DNA of 64,000 bases from Gallionellaceae bacterium (GCA_019753125.1 JAIELH010000031.1:1-64000), one strand, 5' to 3'. Positions 19,652 through 29,161 are shown, counted from the stretch's first letter. The notes: generated by a model not told the origin, from the letters alone. A program made the numbers and translations.

Positions 19652-19658
19652 TTCCACG
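19601..19658 (+). repeat. attC of cassette 8
   Basis: cgcctaacccgacattcaacccggactccgcaaaagcgcggagccggttaattccacG|TTGACGC; almost identical to the attC of cassette 4. Confidence 0.88.
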
Positions 19659-19665
19659 TTGACGC

Positions 19666-19752
19666 TGTAGAAAAACTCAAAATGCAAAATTCACGCATTT
19701 ATAAATCAACAATTTGCAACGCGATTTTTTGCGAAAATCGGATTTTTCTACA
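19666..19752. repeat. Short inverted-repeat-bounded segment at the cassette 8/9 junction
   Basis: tgtagaaaaa (19666-19675) / tttttctaca (19743-19752). Confidence 0.5.
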
Positions 19753-19779
19753 CCCTCGTTGGACAACTCAAAGAAAACC

Positions 19780-20252
19780 ATGAAATTGCTCGGGTCATCG
19801 CTTATAGCATTGCTGTGTATTGTGTTTTCTTCAAGTTCAATTGAAGTTCAATTGCGGAAGTTAAAGATTCAGAGTTTATTGATGCAGTCCAAAAATCAAA
19901 AGCCTCAGCCTTAGAGCAAGGCTTGCCTGATGTTCCTATTTTGCAGTGGATCAAAAATACTTTTGAACATGGGGAAAATGCCATTTGGGAAGTAAATGAC
20001 TGTGGTGAAGGCGGCGATGGAAGAGAGTCTCCGGCGTGCGTTGAATTCCAGATACCTCAACAGAATGGATATTATCTTCACATAAGCTCTGTTGTCGGTG
20101 GAACAAATGCCCAAGTGATAACGAAGCCCCATCTCTGGATGGTGTATTTTTGCAAAGCCGGAGGCTATAAAGTTATGGATGTAATTAATATAAACACTAT
20201 TGCTGAAGCAATTCGGCTGTACAAAACAAACTTGGGCGAAAAGAAAAAATAA
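19780..20252 (+). pseudogene. Cassette 9: putative secreted protein frameshifted by an 11-bp tandem duplication
   Basis: aagttcaattg repeated at 19833-19843 and 19844-19854; deleting one copy joins MKLLGSSLIALLCIVFSSSSI to AEVKDSEFIDAVQKSKASALEQGLPDVPILQWIKNTF... in one frame. Confidence 0.78.
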
Positions 20253-20277
20253 GGAGGGATGTCTTGCTATTTCACAA

Positions 20278-20331
20278 GCCCAACCCGTCGCTCAAGCGGG
20301 ACTGCGCAAAAGCGCGCCGCCCCTATCCACG
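20278..20331 (+). repeat. attC of cassette 9 (last clear attC)
   Basis: gcccaacccgtcgctcaagcgggactgcgcaaaagcgcgccgcccctatccacG|TTGGGGG. Confidence 0.9.
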
Positions 20332-20640
20332 TTGGGGGTCTGTAATGAGTTATCTCGCCGTTACTAACTTTGGGAAAGGTAGGGAGTTACAAATGGTATG
20401 TACGCGGAAGGTGATTGCAATTGCCGTTGCTTGCGTTGTCCCTTGGCTCGTTCGGGCATAAGATGGCGAGTCGATTTCTGCTTGGCGAAGCGCTTGCCGA
20501 ATATCGTGCGAAAAACAAGACCCCTGTGAAGCATTCGACTGCCAGCCGACTCTGGGGGTGCTTGCGCACTTCCTGAAGAACACCAGTATTGATGCGCCTT
20601 ACGGCTGTTCCGCCTGCCTGCTGCCATCATGAAATATCGG

Positions 20641-21120
20641 CTAGTGGCTGTGCTGCATATGCTCGTTTTCCTGTGGCGTGGCTGCGGTCAACGGTTTCAC
20701 TGCGGCTTTGGCTCCAACTTTCAGTATATTTCGGTCGCCAATTTTGATGCCTAGCGTCAAGGGCACAGTCTCACCCGCCTTGAGCGGGGCATTCAATCCG
20801 ATCAGCATCAAATGATAGCCGTGCTTGCCGAGATTTATCGGCTCTCCGGCGGGCAGCTCCATCGTTTTTGCCTCGCGCATTTTCATCATGCCATGTTCAT
20901 GCGTCATGCTGTGCAGCTCCACTGTTCTGGACGCAGAGCTGGATACGCTGACTAATGTCGCCGCCTGTTTGCTGGTAATGGTCAAATCGACCATTGCTGT
21001 ATCTTGCCCGGGAGCAGTGGCACGTGCCCATGCATTTTCAATCTGGAAGTCGCCCGCGTAAATGCTGGCGCTCAAAAACATGGCGCCAGTACAGCCAAGC
21101 AGTTTTTTAAAGTTGGTCAC
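20641..21120 (-). CDS. Copper chaperone PCu(A)C family
   Basis: IENAWARATAPGQDTAMVDLTITSK...VELHSMTHEHGMMKMREAKTMELPAGEPINLGKHGYHLMLIGL; H...M metal motif. Confidence 0.9.
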   Translation of the reverse strand: MTNFKKLLGCTGAMFLSASIYAGDFQIENAWARATAPGQDTAMVDLTITSKQAATLVSVSSSASRTVELHSMTHEHGMMKMREAKTMELPAGEPINLGKHGYHLMLIGLNAPLKAGETVPLTLGIKIGDRNILKVGAKAAVKPLTAATPQENEHMQHSH

Positions 21121-21189
21121 AATGAAATACCTGTTGCATCAAAGAATTCTAGGCTGCGGATTATACCCGCCGCACGGCAATAGTTTCAT

Positions 21190-21309
21190 AATTGTCGCAT
21201 AGCGCCGCTATGCGACAATTTGTGGTTGCGGTGTCACATTCGGCTGCGCCAAATGATGAGCCTACACCGCAAATTGCCACACGGCCTTGCCATGCGACAA
21301 TTTGTCACA
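21190..21309. promoter_or_regulatory. Cluster of tgcgacaattt-type boxes, candidate RegA/PrrA binding sites
   Basis: aattgtcgcatagcg-c-cgctatgcgacaatt (21190-21220) perfect inverted repeat, plus tgcgacaatttgtcaca at 21293-21309, between pCuAC and the regB-like gene. Confidence 0.6.
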
Positions 21310-21344
21310 TCCAACATGCGGCGCTCTCCGATTACAATAAACAT

Positions 21345-22604
21345 ATGAACAGCACGATACTTTCTTCCCTTCCCGGCCATAACCAGTTACGCCGCCTGGT
21401 GACACTGCGCAGCATGGCCGTTGTGGCGCAGCTTGTAGTGCTCGCGTCATCATGGAAGATTCTGGAGCTGGAGCTGGACTGGCATCCGATGTTGCTGACG
21501 ATTTCCGGCTTGGCGGTAATAAATTTATTTACCTGGCTGCGGTTGCGCAACAGCAAGCCTGTCCCGAACCCTGAGTTGTTCGCACAATTGTGTGTGGATG
21601 TGCTTGCGCTCAGCATCCTGCTTTACTATGGCGGCGGCTCGACCAATCCGTTTATCTCGCTTTTCCTGCTGCCGTTGGTGATTGCCGCCGCCACATTGCC
21701 GGGCCGCTACACCTGGGGCATGGCGGTGATTACCGTCGCCTGTTATAGCGTGTTGATGTTTTATTACATTCCGTTGCCGCATAACCACCAGCATGATGGC
21801 GACAGCGCGTTCAATGCGCACGTGATGGGCATGTGGCTTGGCTTTGTCATCAGTGCGGTGGTGGTGGCTTATTTTGTCGTGCAAATGGCGCAGGCCGTGC
21901 GCAGCCGCGATGAAATACTGGTTCGCGTCCGCGAAGAAATTTTGCGCAACGAACGGATCGTGGCGCTCGGCACACAGGCCGCCGGCGCGGCGCACGAACT
22001 GGGTACGCCGTTGTCCACAATGTCAGTGGTCATCGGGGAATTGCAGCACGATGCCGGCGCGCGCCAGGAATGGCGCGATGCATTGCATATCCTCAACGAG
22101 CAGGTGCGCGGCTGCAAGCGCATCCTCGACAAAATACTGGCCAATGCTCAGGATAGCGGGGCGGCCTCGCTGCAATCCGCCGATCATTTAGTGGCGGAAG
22201 TGCTGGGCGAATGGCAATTGTTGCGCCCCACCGCGCAATATCAATATCACAGCAATGGCGCGCAGCCTGCGCCGCTCATCAGCGTCGATAACACCTTGCG
22301 CGCGGCGCTGATGAACCTGCTCAATAACGCCGCAGATGCCAGCCCGCAGGCTATCGAGATACGCAGTTATTGGGATGCGGCCAACTTCATGCTGGAAATT
22401 CTGGATTACGGCAAAGGGTTGAGCGAAGAGGTGGAGCTCAAGGCCGGATCAGCCTTTTTCACCACCAAAACCGAGGGGCGCGGGTTGGGCCTGTTTCTCG
22501 CCAACGCCACGATCGAGCGCATGGGCGGTTCGGTGCGCTTGTTCAACCGTGACGGGGGTGGCGCAACCACAAAACTGATCTTGCCGATTGGAGCAAAAAG
22601 ATGA
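21345..22604 (+). CDS. regB: RegB/PrrB-type redox sensor histidine kinase
   Basis: 6-TM N-terminus; YGGGSTNPFISLFLLPLVIAA; H-box GAAHELGTPLSTMSVVIGEL; start taken as ATG 21345. Confidence 0.85.
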   Translation: MNSTILSSLPGHNQLRRLVTLRSMAVVAQLVVLASSWKILELELDWHPMLLTISGLAVINLFTWLRLRNSKPVPNPELFAQLCVDVLALSILLYYGGGSTNPFISLFLLPLVIAAATLPGRYTWGMAVITVACYSVLMFYYIPLPHNHQHDGDSAFNAHVMGMWLGFVISAVVVAYFVVQMAQAVRSRDEILVRVREEILRNERIVALGTQAAGAAHELGTPLSTMSVVIGELQHDAGARQEWRDALHILNEQVRGCKRILDKILANAQDSGAASLQSADHLVAEVLGEWQLLRPTAQYQYHSNGAQPAPLISVDNTLRAALMNLLNNAADASPQAIEIRSYWDAANFMLEILDYGKGLSEEVELKAGSAFFTTKTEGRGLGLFLANATIERMGGSVRLFNRDGGGATTKLILPIGAKR

Positions 22605-23149
22605 CACAACCCTGCGAAGAACACGCTTCATTGCTGCTGGTGGATGACGATATCACCTTCTGCAAGGTGCTGGGTGATGCTCTGGAAAAACGCGGTTTCT
22701 GCGTCAGCGTGGCGCACAACGTGGAACAGGCCCTTCCGCTGGCGCAGGCGAACCCGCCGGAATTCGCCATAGTGGATCTGAAAATGGGCGGCGCGCCGGG
22801 TTTGGCGCTGGTCAAGGCGCTGCACGAACTCGATCCGAATACCCGCATCGTGATGCTGACCGGCTACGCCAGCATTGCCACCGCAGTCGAGGCCATTAAG
22901 CTGGGCGCGACACAATATCTTGCCAAACCGGCCAACGCCGATGAAATTGTCGCTGCTTTCGGCCACGTGCCTGACGGGAATGCGCCGCTCAAGGCGCAAC
23001 CGATGCAAATTGAGAATCTGGAATGGGAGCATATTCAGCGAGTGCTGCATGAGCACAACGACAATATTTCCGCCACCGCACGCGCGCTTAATATGCACCG
23101 CCGCTCGTTGCAACGCAAACTTGCCAAGCCACCCTCAAGTACCGAATAA
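22601..23149 (+). CDS. regA: RegA/PrrA/ActR-type response regulator
   Basis: LLLVDDDITFCKVLGDALEKRGF...IVDLKMGGAPGLALV...LTGYASIATAVEAIKLGATQYLAKP; HTH LHEHNDNISATARALNMHRRSLQRKLAK. Confidence 0.88.
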   Translation: MTQPCEEHASLLLVDDDITFCKVLGDALEKRGFCVSVAHNVEQALPLAQANPPEFAIVDLKMGGAPGLALVKALHELDPNTRIVMLTGYASIATAVEAIKLGATQYLAKPANADEIVAAFGHVPDGNAPLKAQPMQIENLEWEHIQRVLHEHNDNISATARALNMHRRSLQRKLAKPPSSTE

Positions 23150-23229
23150 TCGCTACGTGTATAATGTTTGTTTTGGCCTTCTTAGAGAGACCATCAGCGT
23201 CACAAATTCAGGAAGCTCAACAATCAACA

Positions 23230-24099
23230 ATGACTGACGAAGATACACGTAGCAGGCTCAAGCGAGCCGTAAACAATCTGGATTCGCTGCCCGCCATGCC
23301 TGTCATAGCGCAGAAACTGCTGGCATTGCCGCTGGACACCGAAAAAGGCGAGGAGGAATTGCTCAAGCTGGTCGGACAGGATCCGCAAATTTACGCAAAA
23401 CTGATCGGCATGGCCAACTCGCCCATCATGGGTGTTACGCGCAAAGTTAATTCGGTGCAGGATGCATCCATGTTGCTGGGGCTGACCAGAGTCAAGTCGG
23501 TCGCGCTCGGCATTGCATCGATGTCCAATTTGTCCAGGCTTGCTCCGGGAAAACATTTCAATCCGCAGGATTTATGGTTGCATTGCATGACCGTTGCAAT
23601 GGTCATGCGCACAATTTCACAATACATACCCAAGGCAATACGTACCAACGAAGACCAGATTTTTTTGGCTGGATTGCTGCACGACATCGGCTTCATGGCT
23701 CTGCACCATATCGATGCGGCGGCGAGCGACGAACTGCACCATCAACTTGCCATGCAGCCGGAGCGGCCCGTATTGGAAATCGAGCTGGAAACCTTGGGTA
23801 TCACGCACTGCTTTATTGGCGCTCAACTCGCAAAACACTGGAATTTGCCCTTGGAGATCATTGGCGCAATTGGCTACCATCATCCGCCGTACGTCGAAGA
23901 GGTTTCAGCGCAAAACCCTCTGGTTCGCCTGGTAAATTTGGCCGAGAAGGTATTGCCGGATTTTGGCATGGCCGAGCACACCGGCGGTGATATTCAAAAA
24001 CACGAATGGACAGAACTGGGTATTGAACTCGCGGATGTTGACGAAATATGTGAAATGACCAACGAACTCGCTGTGCAAGCGGCACAAATGAGCGTTTAA
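23230..24099 (+). CDS. HDOD domain protein
   Basis: NNLDSLPAMPVIAQKLLALPLDTEKGEEELLKLVGQDPQIYAKLIGMANSP...LLHDIGFMAL. Confidence 0.85.
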   Translation: MTDEDTRSRLKRAVNNLDSLPAMPVIAQKLLALPLDTEKGEEELLKLVGQDPQIYAKLIGMANSPIMGVTRKVNSVQDASMLLGLTRVKSVALGIASMSNLSRLAPGKHFNPQDLWLHCMTVAMVMRTISQYIPKAIRTNEDQIFLAGLLHDIGFMALHHIDAAASDELHHQLAMQPERPVLEIELETLGITHCFIGAQLAKHWNLPLEIIGAIGYHHPPYVEEVSAQNPLVRLVNLAEKVLPDFGMAEHTGGDIQKHEWTELGIELADVDEICEMTNELAVQAAQMSV

Positions 24100-24272
24100 T
24101 CTGTAGTGTTTCCGCCTTGGAACTTATCCGTAAATAACATAATGGTGCGTTCCCCAATGATTCCAACGAACGATGGGCAAAGGCGAAGTCATGTGAAGTG
24201 GCGGATGAGCTCCGAAAGCGTGTAGTGCCATTATAGTAAAACGGGATATGCCAACCCTGCATCAAATAGCGT

Positions 24273-24302
24273 TTGACAGCGGCTGGTTGGTTGCAATAGA
24301 AT
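24273..24302 (+). promoter_or_regulatory. Sigma70-like promoter for rplM-rpsI
   Basis: ttgaca (24273-24278), 18-bp spacer, tagaat (24297-24302). Confidence 0.65.
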
Positions 24303-24349
24303 GCGCGCCCTTCGAGGTTTACTAATTGAATTTTTCAGGAATAGCGGCT

Positions 24350-24790
24350 ATGAAAACATTTTCCGCCAAGGCACAGGATGTCCAGCATGACTGGCTTCTG
24401 GTTGACGCAGCAGATCAAGTATTGGGCCGTTTGGCTGCGCAGATTGCTGCGCGCCTGCGTGGCAAGCACAAAGCGATTTACACCCCGCATGTTGATACCG
24501 GCGACTTCGTCGTGGTAGTCAATGCCGACAAGTTGCGCGTCACTGGCAACAAGGCAGAAGCCAAGCTGTATCATCGCCACACAACTTACCCGGGTGGCCT
24601 GTACACTACCAATTTCAGCAAATTGCAAGCACGTCATCCCAGCCGTGTTCTGGAAAAAGCTGTCAAGGGAATGCTGCCCAAGGGGCCGCTTGGCTACGCG
24701 ATGTTGCGCAAGATGAAGGTGTATGCCGGTCCGGCACACCCGCATGAAGCACAGCAACCCAAACCCGTCAATTTGTTGAAGGCCTGTTAA
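24350..24790 (+). CDS. rplM: 50S ribosomal protein L13
   Basis: [59 protein letters not shown]. Confidence 0.98.
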   Translation: MKTFSAKAQDVQHDWLLVDAADQVLGRLAAQIAARLRGKHKAIYTPHVDTGDFVVVVNADKLRVTGNKAEAKLYHRHTTYPGGLYTTNFSKLQARHPSRVLEKAVKGMLPKGPLGYAMLRKMKVYAGPAHPHEAQQPKPVNLLKAC

Positions 24791-24811
24791 TTATTTTTTT
24801 AAGGTATACCC

Positions 24812-25204
24812 ATGAGCGTAAGCTATAATTACGGAACCGGTCGCCGCAAGAGTGCGGTGGCGCGTGTGTTCATCAAGGCAGGCAAGGGCAATATCGTGGT
24901 GAACGACAAGCCGGTGGATGAGTTCTTTTCCCGCGAAACCGGTCGCATGATCGTGCGTCAACCGCTGACACTAACCGAAACGCTGGGCAAATTCGACATC
25001 ATGGTGAACGTCACCGGTGGCGGCGAAGCAGGACAAGCTGGCGCGGTGCGTCATGGCATCACCCGCGCATTGATCGATTACAACGCCGATTTCAAGCCGG
25101 CATTGAAACAGGCAGGTCTCGTGACCCGCGATGCCCGTGAAGTTGAACGCAAAAAGGTCGGTCTGCGCAAGGCACGCCGCAGGAAACAGTTCTCCAAGCG
25201 CTAA
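24812..25204 (+). CDS. rpsI: 30S ribosomal protein S9
   Basis: [35 protein letters not shown]...[25 protein letters not shown]. Confidence 0.98.
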   Translation: MSVSYNYGTGRRKSAVARVFIKAGKGNIVVNDKPVDEFFSRETGRMIVRQPLTLTETLGKFDIMVNVTGGGEAGQAGAVRHGITRALIDYNADFKPALKQAGLVTRDAREVERKKVGLRKARRRKQFSKR

Positions 25205-25245
25205 GCCATACCCCGAGCCTGACAGGATCTGGTTGGATGTATCGC

Positions 25246-25268
25246 AAGGCCGCCTTCGGGCGGCTTTT
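25246..25268 (+). terminator. Rho-independent terminator after rpsI
   Basis: aaggccgcc-ttcg-ggcggctttt. Confidence 0.8.
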
Positions 25269-25367
25269 GCATTGGAGTTATTGTATTATCCCGAGCCTGA
25301 CGCATCTGAAACAAGAGCAGGAAGCGCCCTACCATAGGTTGAGCAAGATATTTCAAGGAAGTCTGCA

Positions 25368-26396
25368 ATGATTAAAGTTGGCATAGTTGGCGGGACAGGC
25401 TACACCGGCGTGGAGTTGCTGCGCCTGTTGGCGGCACACCCGCAGGTGGAGTTGCTGGCAATCACCTCGCGCGCCGATGCCGGCACGCCGGTCAGCCAGA
25501 TGTTCCCCAGTTTGCGCGGTCATGTAAATCTGCTGTTTACACACCCCGATGAAACGCGCCTGGAGCAATGCGACCTGGTATTTTTCGCCACCCCGAACGG
25601 GATTGCGATGCAACAGGTTCGCGCGTTGCTGGATGCGGGCGTCAGGGTGATCGACCTGGCGGCGGATTTCCGTTTGCAGGATATCGCCACATGGGAAAAA
25701 TGGTACGGCATGACGCACGCCTGCCCCGATCTGGTTGGCGAGGCCGTATATGGCTTGCCGGAAGTGAATCGGGCGCAGATCAGGAATGCGCGGCTGATCG
25801 CGAATCCCGGCTGCTATCCGACGGCAGTGCAACTGGGTTTTCTCCCGCTGCTGGAAGCCGGCATAATCGGGGCGGACAGCCTGATCGCTGATGCAAAATC
25901 GGGGGTTTCCGGCGCCGGGCGCAAGGCGGAGATTGCCACGCTGTTTTCCGAAGCGTCAGACAACTTCAAGGCTTACGGGGTCGCCGGCCACCGCCATCTG
26001 CCGGAAATCAGGCAGGGGCTGGCGCGTATCACCGGCAAGCCGGTCGGGCTGACTTTTGTACCGCATCTTACACCGGCGATACGCGGCATCCATGCCACGC
26101 TGTATGGCAAGATGGCGCATGAAACCGATCTGCAGGCATTGTTCGAACAGCGTTATGCCAATGAGCCTTTCGTGGACGTGATGCCAGCCGGCAGCCACCC
26201 TGAAACCCGCTCGGTGCGCGGCGCAAACTGCTGCCGCATCGCGGTGCACAGACCGCAGGGCGGCGATACCGTGGTGGTGCTGTCGGTGATCGACAATCTG
26301 GTCAAGGGCGCTGCGGGGCAAGCGGTGCAAAACATGAATATCATGTTCGGACTACCGGAGACCACCGCGCTGAATAATGTTCCGCTGCTCCCCTGA
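25368..26396 (+). CDS. argC: N-acetyl-gamma-glutamyl-phosphate reductase
   Basis: [29 protein letters not shown]...[18 protein letters not shown]. Confidence 0.97.
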   Translation: MIKVGIVGGTGYTGVELLRLLAAHPQVELLAITSRADAGTPVSQMFPSLRGHVNLLFTHPDETRLEQCDLVFFATPNGIAMQQVRALLDAGVRVIDLAADFRLQDIATWEKWYGMTHACPDLVGEAVYGLPEVNRAQIRNARLIANPGCYPTAVQLGFLPLLEAGIIGADSLIADAKSGVSGAGRKAEIATLFSEASDNFKAYGVAGHRHLPEIRQGLARITGKPVGLTFVPHLTPAIRGIHATLYGKMAHETDLQALFEQRYANEPFVDVMPAGSHPETRSVRGANCCRIAVHRPQGGDTVVVLSVIDNLVKGAAGQAVQNMNIMFGLPETTALNNVPLLP

Positions 26397-26397
26397 G

Positions 26398-27135
26398 ATG
26401 TGGAGACGGGTTAAACGCAGTTTCAGTATCTCGGCACCCAGACTGTCGGTGCGCCCGCACATGCCGTGGTATTTGCGCTGGGGTTTGATACTGCCCTTTG
26501 TGCTGGCGGCGTTGGGGCTGGCGTGGTGGGCCTATGGCAGTGGCCTGGAATTGGGCGGATTCTATCGCGGGAAAACTCGTGAGGAATTGTCCAGGCTGCG
26601 CGAGCAAGTCACCAGACTGCAGGAAGAAAACGCACAACTGAGCAATCAGATTGCGCAATCTGAGCGCCAAATCCAGATTGAGCGTGCCAGCAACCAGGAA
26701 ACCACCAAACAATTAAAGAACCTGACGGAGGAAAATAGCCGCATTCAGGAAGACTTGGCATTTTTTCAGAATATTACAGCGACGCGCGGCAAAGAAGGGG
26801 AATTGGCGATCCACCGTCTGAAGCTGGAAAGCGATAAAATACCCGGCGAGTATCGGCTGCGTATGTTGCTGGTACAGAGTGGGCAACGCATCAAAGGGTT
26901 TACCGGGAACTATCAAGTGGTTGCATCCGTGCTTGAGAACGGATCGAGAACTACCCGCCTATTTCCGGAAAATGCATCAGGGAATGCCCAATTCCAGCTT
27001 AATTTCAAGTATTATCAGCGGATTGAACAAAGCATCCAGTTGCCTCCCGGCATGCGATTGGAAGGCGTGCAGGTGCGCATATTCGAACAAGGCGCGATCG
27101 AGCCTAGAATACGTCAAAGCGTAACTCTTTCATAA
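26398..27135 (+). CDS. Membrane-anchored coiled-coil protein of unknown function (DUF6776-like)
   Basis: TM WYLRWGLILPFVLAALGLAWWAYG, coiled coil, conserved C-terminal domain. Confidence 0.65.
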   Translation: MWRRVKRSFSISAPRLSVRPHMPWYLRWGLILPFVLAALGLAWWAYGSGLELGGFYRGKTREELSRLREQVTRLQEENAQLSNQIAQSERQIQIERASNQETTKQLKNLTEENSRIQEDLAFFQNITATRGKEGELAIHRLKLESDKIPGEYRLRMLLVQSGQRIKGFTGNYQVVASVLENGSRTTRLFPENASGNAQFQLNFKYYQRIEQSIQLPPGMRLEGVQVRIFEQGAIEPRIRQSVTLS

Positions 27136-27159
27136 GATTCTCCGCAAACTGAGGAGTGA

Positions 27160-27570
27160 ATGATGTTTGGAAATAAACAAACCAAGCCACAAAATCGGAT
27201 TGATTCCTTGATAGGCGCCGGCACAGTTGTCGAAGGAAACCTGAATTTCACCGGGGGTTTGCGTATCGATGGCCGGGTAAATGGCAATATAATCGCCACA
27301 CCAGGCAAGCCGAGCACATTGGTGCTAAGCGAACATGCACAGGTAAATGGAGAAGTCAGCGCCACCCATATCGTGATTAATGGCACGATCAACGGCCCGG
27401 TATCCGCCAACGAATATCTGGAACTTCAGAGCAAAGCCAAGGTCACTGGTGATGTGCATTACAACACAGTGGAAATCCAGTTGGGCGCAATTGTCGAAGG
27501 GCGCCTGATACACAATCACAACGCGGCACAGGACAAAGTGGTGGCGTTCAAATTGAATAGTGGCGAATAA
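27160..27570 (+). CDS. Bactofilin (polymer-forming cytoskeletal protein)
   Basis: [32 protein letters not shown]...[45 protein letters not shown]. Confidence 0.93.
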   Translation: MMFGNKQTKPQNRIDSLIGAGTVVEGNLNFTGGLRIDGRVNGNIIATPGKPSTLVLSEHAQVNGEVSATHIVINGTINGPVSANEYLELQSKAKVTGDVHYNTVEIQLGAIVEGRLIHNHNAAQDKVVAFKLNSGE

Positions 27571-27587
27571 TTTTTAAGGAGACAGGC

Positions 27588-27953
27588 ATGAATGCAGCAA
27601 CAGAAACGCCAGCAGTTGAAACACAAGACCCGCTAATCTTTACCGATAATGCGGCCAACAAGGTAAAACAGTTAATCGAGGAAGAAGGCAACGCCGACCT
27701 CAAGCTGCGCGTATTTGTCAGCGGCGGCGGCTGTTCCGGCTTTCAATACGGTTTTAGCTTCGATGAAGTATGCAACGAAGATGACACCGTAATGACCAAG
27801 AACGGCGTGCAACTGCTGATCGACCCGATGAGCTTCCAATATCTGGCTGGTGCGGAAATCGACTACCAGGAAGGACTGGAAGGTTCGCAGTTCGTTATCA
27901 AGAACCCGAGCGCATCGTCTACCTGCGGTTGCGGATCGTCGTTTTCAGTCTAG
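27588..27953 (+). CDS. erpA: Iron-sulfur cluster insertion protein
   Basis: [43 protein letters not shown]...[12 protein letters not shown]. Confidence 0.95.
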   Translation: MNAATETPAVETQDPLIFTDNAANKVKQLIEEEGNADLKLRVFVSGGGCSGFQYGFSFDEVCNEDDTVMTKNGVQLLIDPMSFQYLAGAEIDYQEGLEGSQFVIKNPSASSTCGCGSSFSV

Positions 27954-27976
27954 GCAATTGACCGGTTCGAATACCA

Positions 27977-28004
27977 CGGGGCGCATCGCGCCCCGTTTGT
28001 ATTT
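27977..28004. terminator. Terminator between convergent erpA and anmK
   Basis: cggggcgc-atc-gcgccccg followed by tttgtattt. Confidence 0.65.
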
Positions 28005-29124
28005 AGACAGGGTAGATTGCGCCAAGCACGCATGAGTGGCTTGCCCCGGTAACCAGCGGCAAGTTTGCCGGTTTGCGATGCAGGGTTTGTTGCGCCAGCC
28101 AGGCAAAGGCGATTGCCTCCAGATAATCACCATCCACACCGATGGTATCGGTAGTTTGTACGCTGCTATCCGGTGACAATACGGAAAGCCGGTTGCGCAG
28201 GGCTCGATTGTGCGCACCGCCACCGCAGAGATAAATTTCCGGCACGCTGCCGCAATGCTGCAGAATGGCTTGTACAACGGTGCTGCAGGTCAATTCCAGC
28301 AACGTGGTTTGCACATCTTCCGCCGCTTCGTCGCCTCGCAGCCTGTTTTCCAGCCACGCGATGTTAAACAGGTCGCGCCCGCTGCTCTTGGGCGGCAGCA
28401 GCGCGAAGAACGGTTCATCGAGCATGCGCCCCAGCAATGCGGGCAGTATTCGGCCGGACGAAGCCCACTTGCCATCGGCGTCAAAGGGCTTGCCGGTATG
28501 CCGTGCGCACCAGGCATCCATCAGCAGATTGCCCGGGCCGCAATCGAATCCCGAGGTATGGCCATTGGGCGGCAGATTGGTCAGGTTGCTGATGCCGCCG
28601 ATGTTGACGATGACGCGGTGGATGGCGGGGTGGCGAAATATCTTGTCGTGAAACGCGGGAACCAGCGGTGCGCCTTGTCCGCCAGCAGCGATATCGCGGC
28701 TGCGAAAGTCGTTGACCACCGCGATGCCGGTCAATTCAACGAGCAGCGCAGCATTGCCGATTTGCAGCGTATATCCATGTTCCGGGCAGTGGCGAATGGT
28801 TTGCCCATGGCAGCCGATCGCACTTATCCGGGCCGCAGCGATGCCGGTTTGCGACAGCAGTGGATGAATAGCTTCGGCATACAGCCGCGCCAACTGGTTG
28901 CCCGCGATTTGTGTCTGGTGCAGTTCGTTGTGCCCGGGTTGGTGTAACGCCAGCAAGTTTCTTTTCAGCGCATCGCCTAAAGGCAGGTAATATTTGGCGA
29001 GCAATTTTGGATTTGGCTGGCTCAGGTCGACCAGTACCGCATCAACCCCATCCAGGCTGGTGCCGGACATTAGTCCTACATATAGCTCTTCCGGCTGATC
29101 CGGAACCAGGGAATTTTTCCGCAC
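28003..29124 (-). CDS. anmK: Anhydro-N-acetylmuramic acid kinase
   Basis: LYVGLMSGTSLDGVDAVLVDLS...GCHGQTIRHCPEHGYTLQIGNAALLVELTGIAVVNDFRSRDIAAGGQGAPLVP. Confidence 0.96.
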   Translation of the reverse strand: MRKNSLVPDQPEELYVGLMSGTSLDGVDAVLVDLSQPNPKLLAKYYLPLGDALKRNLLALHQPGHNELHQTQIAGNQLARLYAEAIHPLLSQTGIAAARISAIGCHGQTIRHCPEHGYTLQIGNAALLVELTGIAVVNDFRSRDIAAGGQGAPLVPAFHDKIFRHPAIHRVIVNIGGISNLTNLPPNGHTSGFDCGPGNLLMDAWCARHTGKPFDADGKWASSGRILPALLGRMLDEPFFALLPPKSSGRDLFNIAWLENRLRGDEAAEDVQTTLLELTCSTVVQAILQHCGSVPEIYLCGGGAHNRALRNRLSVLSPDSSVQTTDTIGVDGDYLEAIAFAWLAQQTLHRKPANLPLVTGASHSCVLGAIYPV

Positions 29125-29161
29125 CTTGCGTTGAGGCGAACTCTAAGTTTTTCGCCTCTCC

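Larger units (their letters stand above)
13693..20331. mobile_element. Chromosomal integron: integrase plus about nine gene cassettes
   Basis: IntI-type tyrosine recombinase divergent from a series of short-gene cassettes, each ended by an attC-like hairpin with RYYYAAC ... ACGTTRRR boundaries; several attC share GCGGGACTGCGCAAAAGCGCGCAGCCCCT. Confidence 0.92.

Noticed and set aside
24100-24270. Possible small RNA or IS remnant upstream of rplM
   Set aside because: Only a promoter-like ttgaca/tagaat could be supported; no inverted ends or conserved RNA motif recognised.
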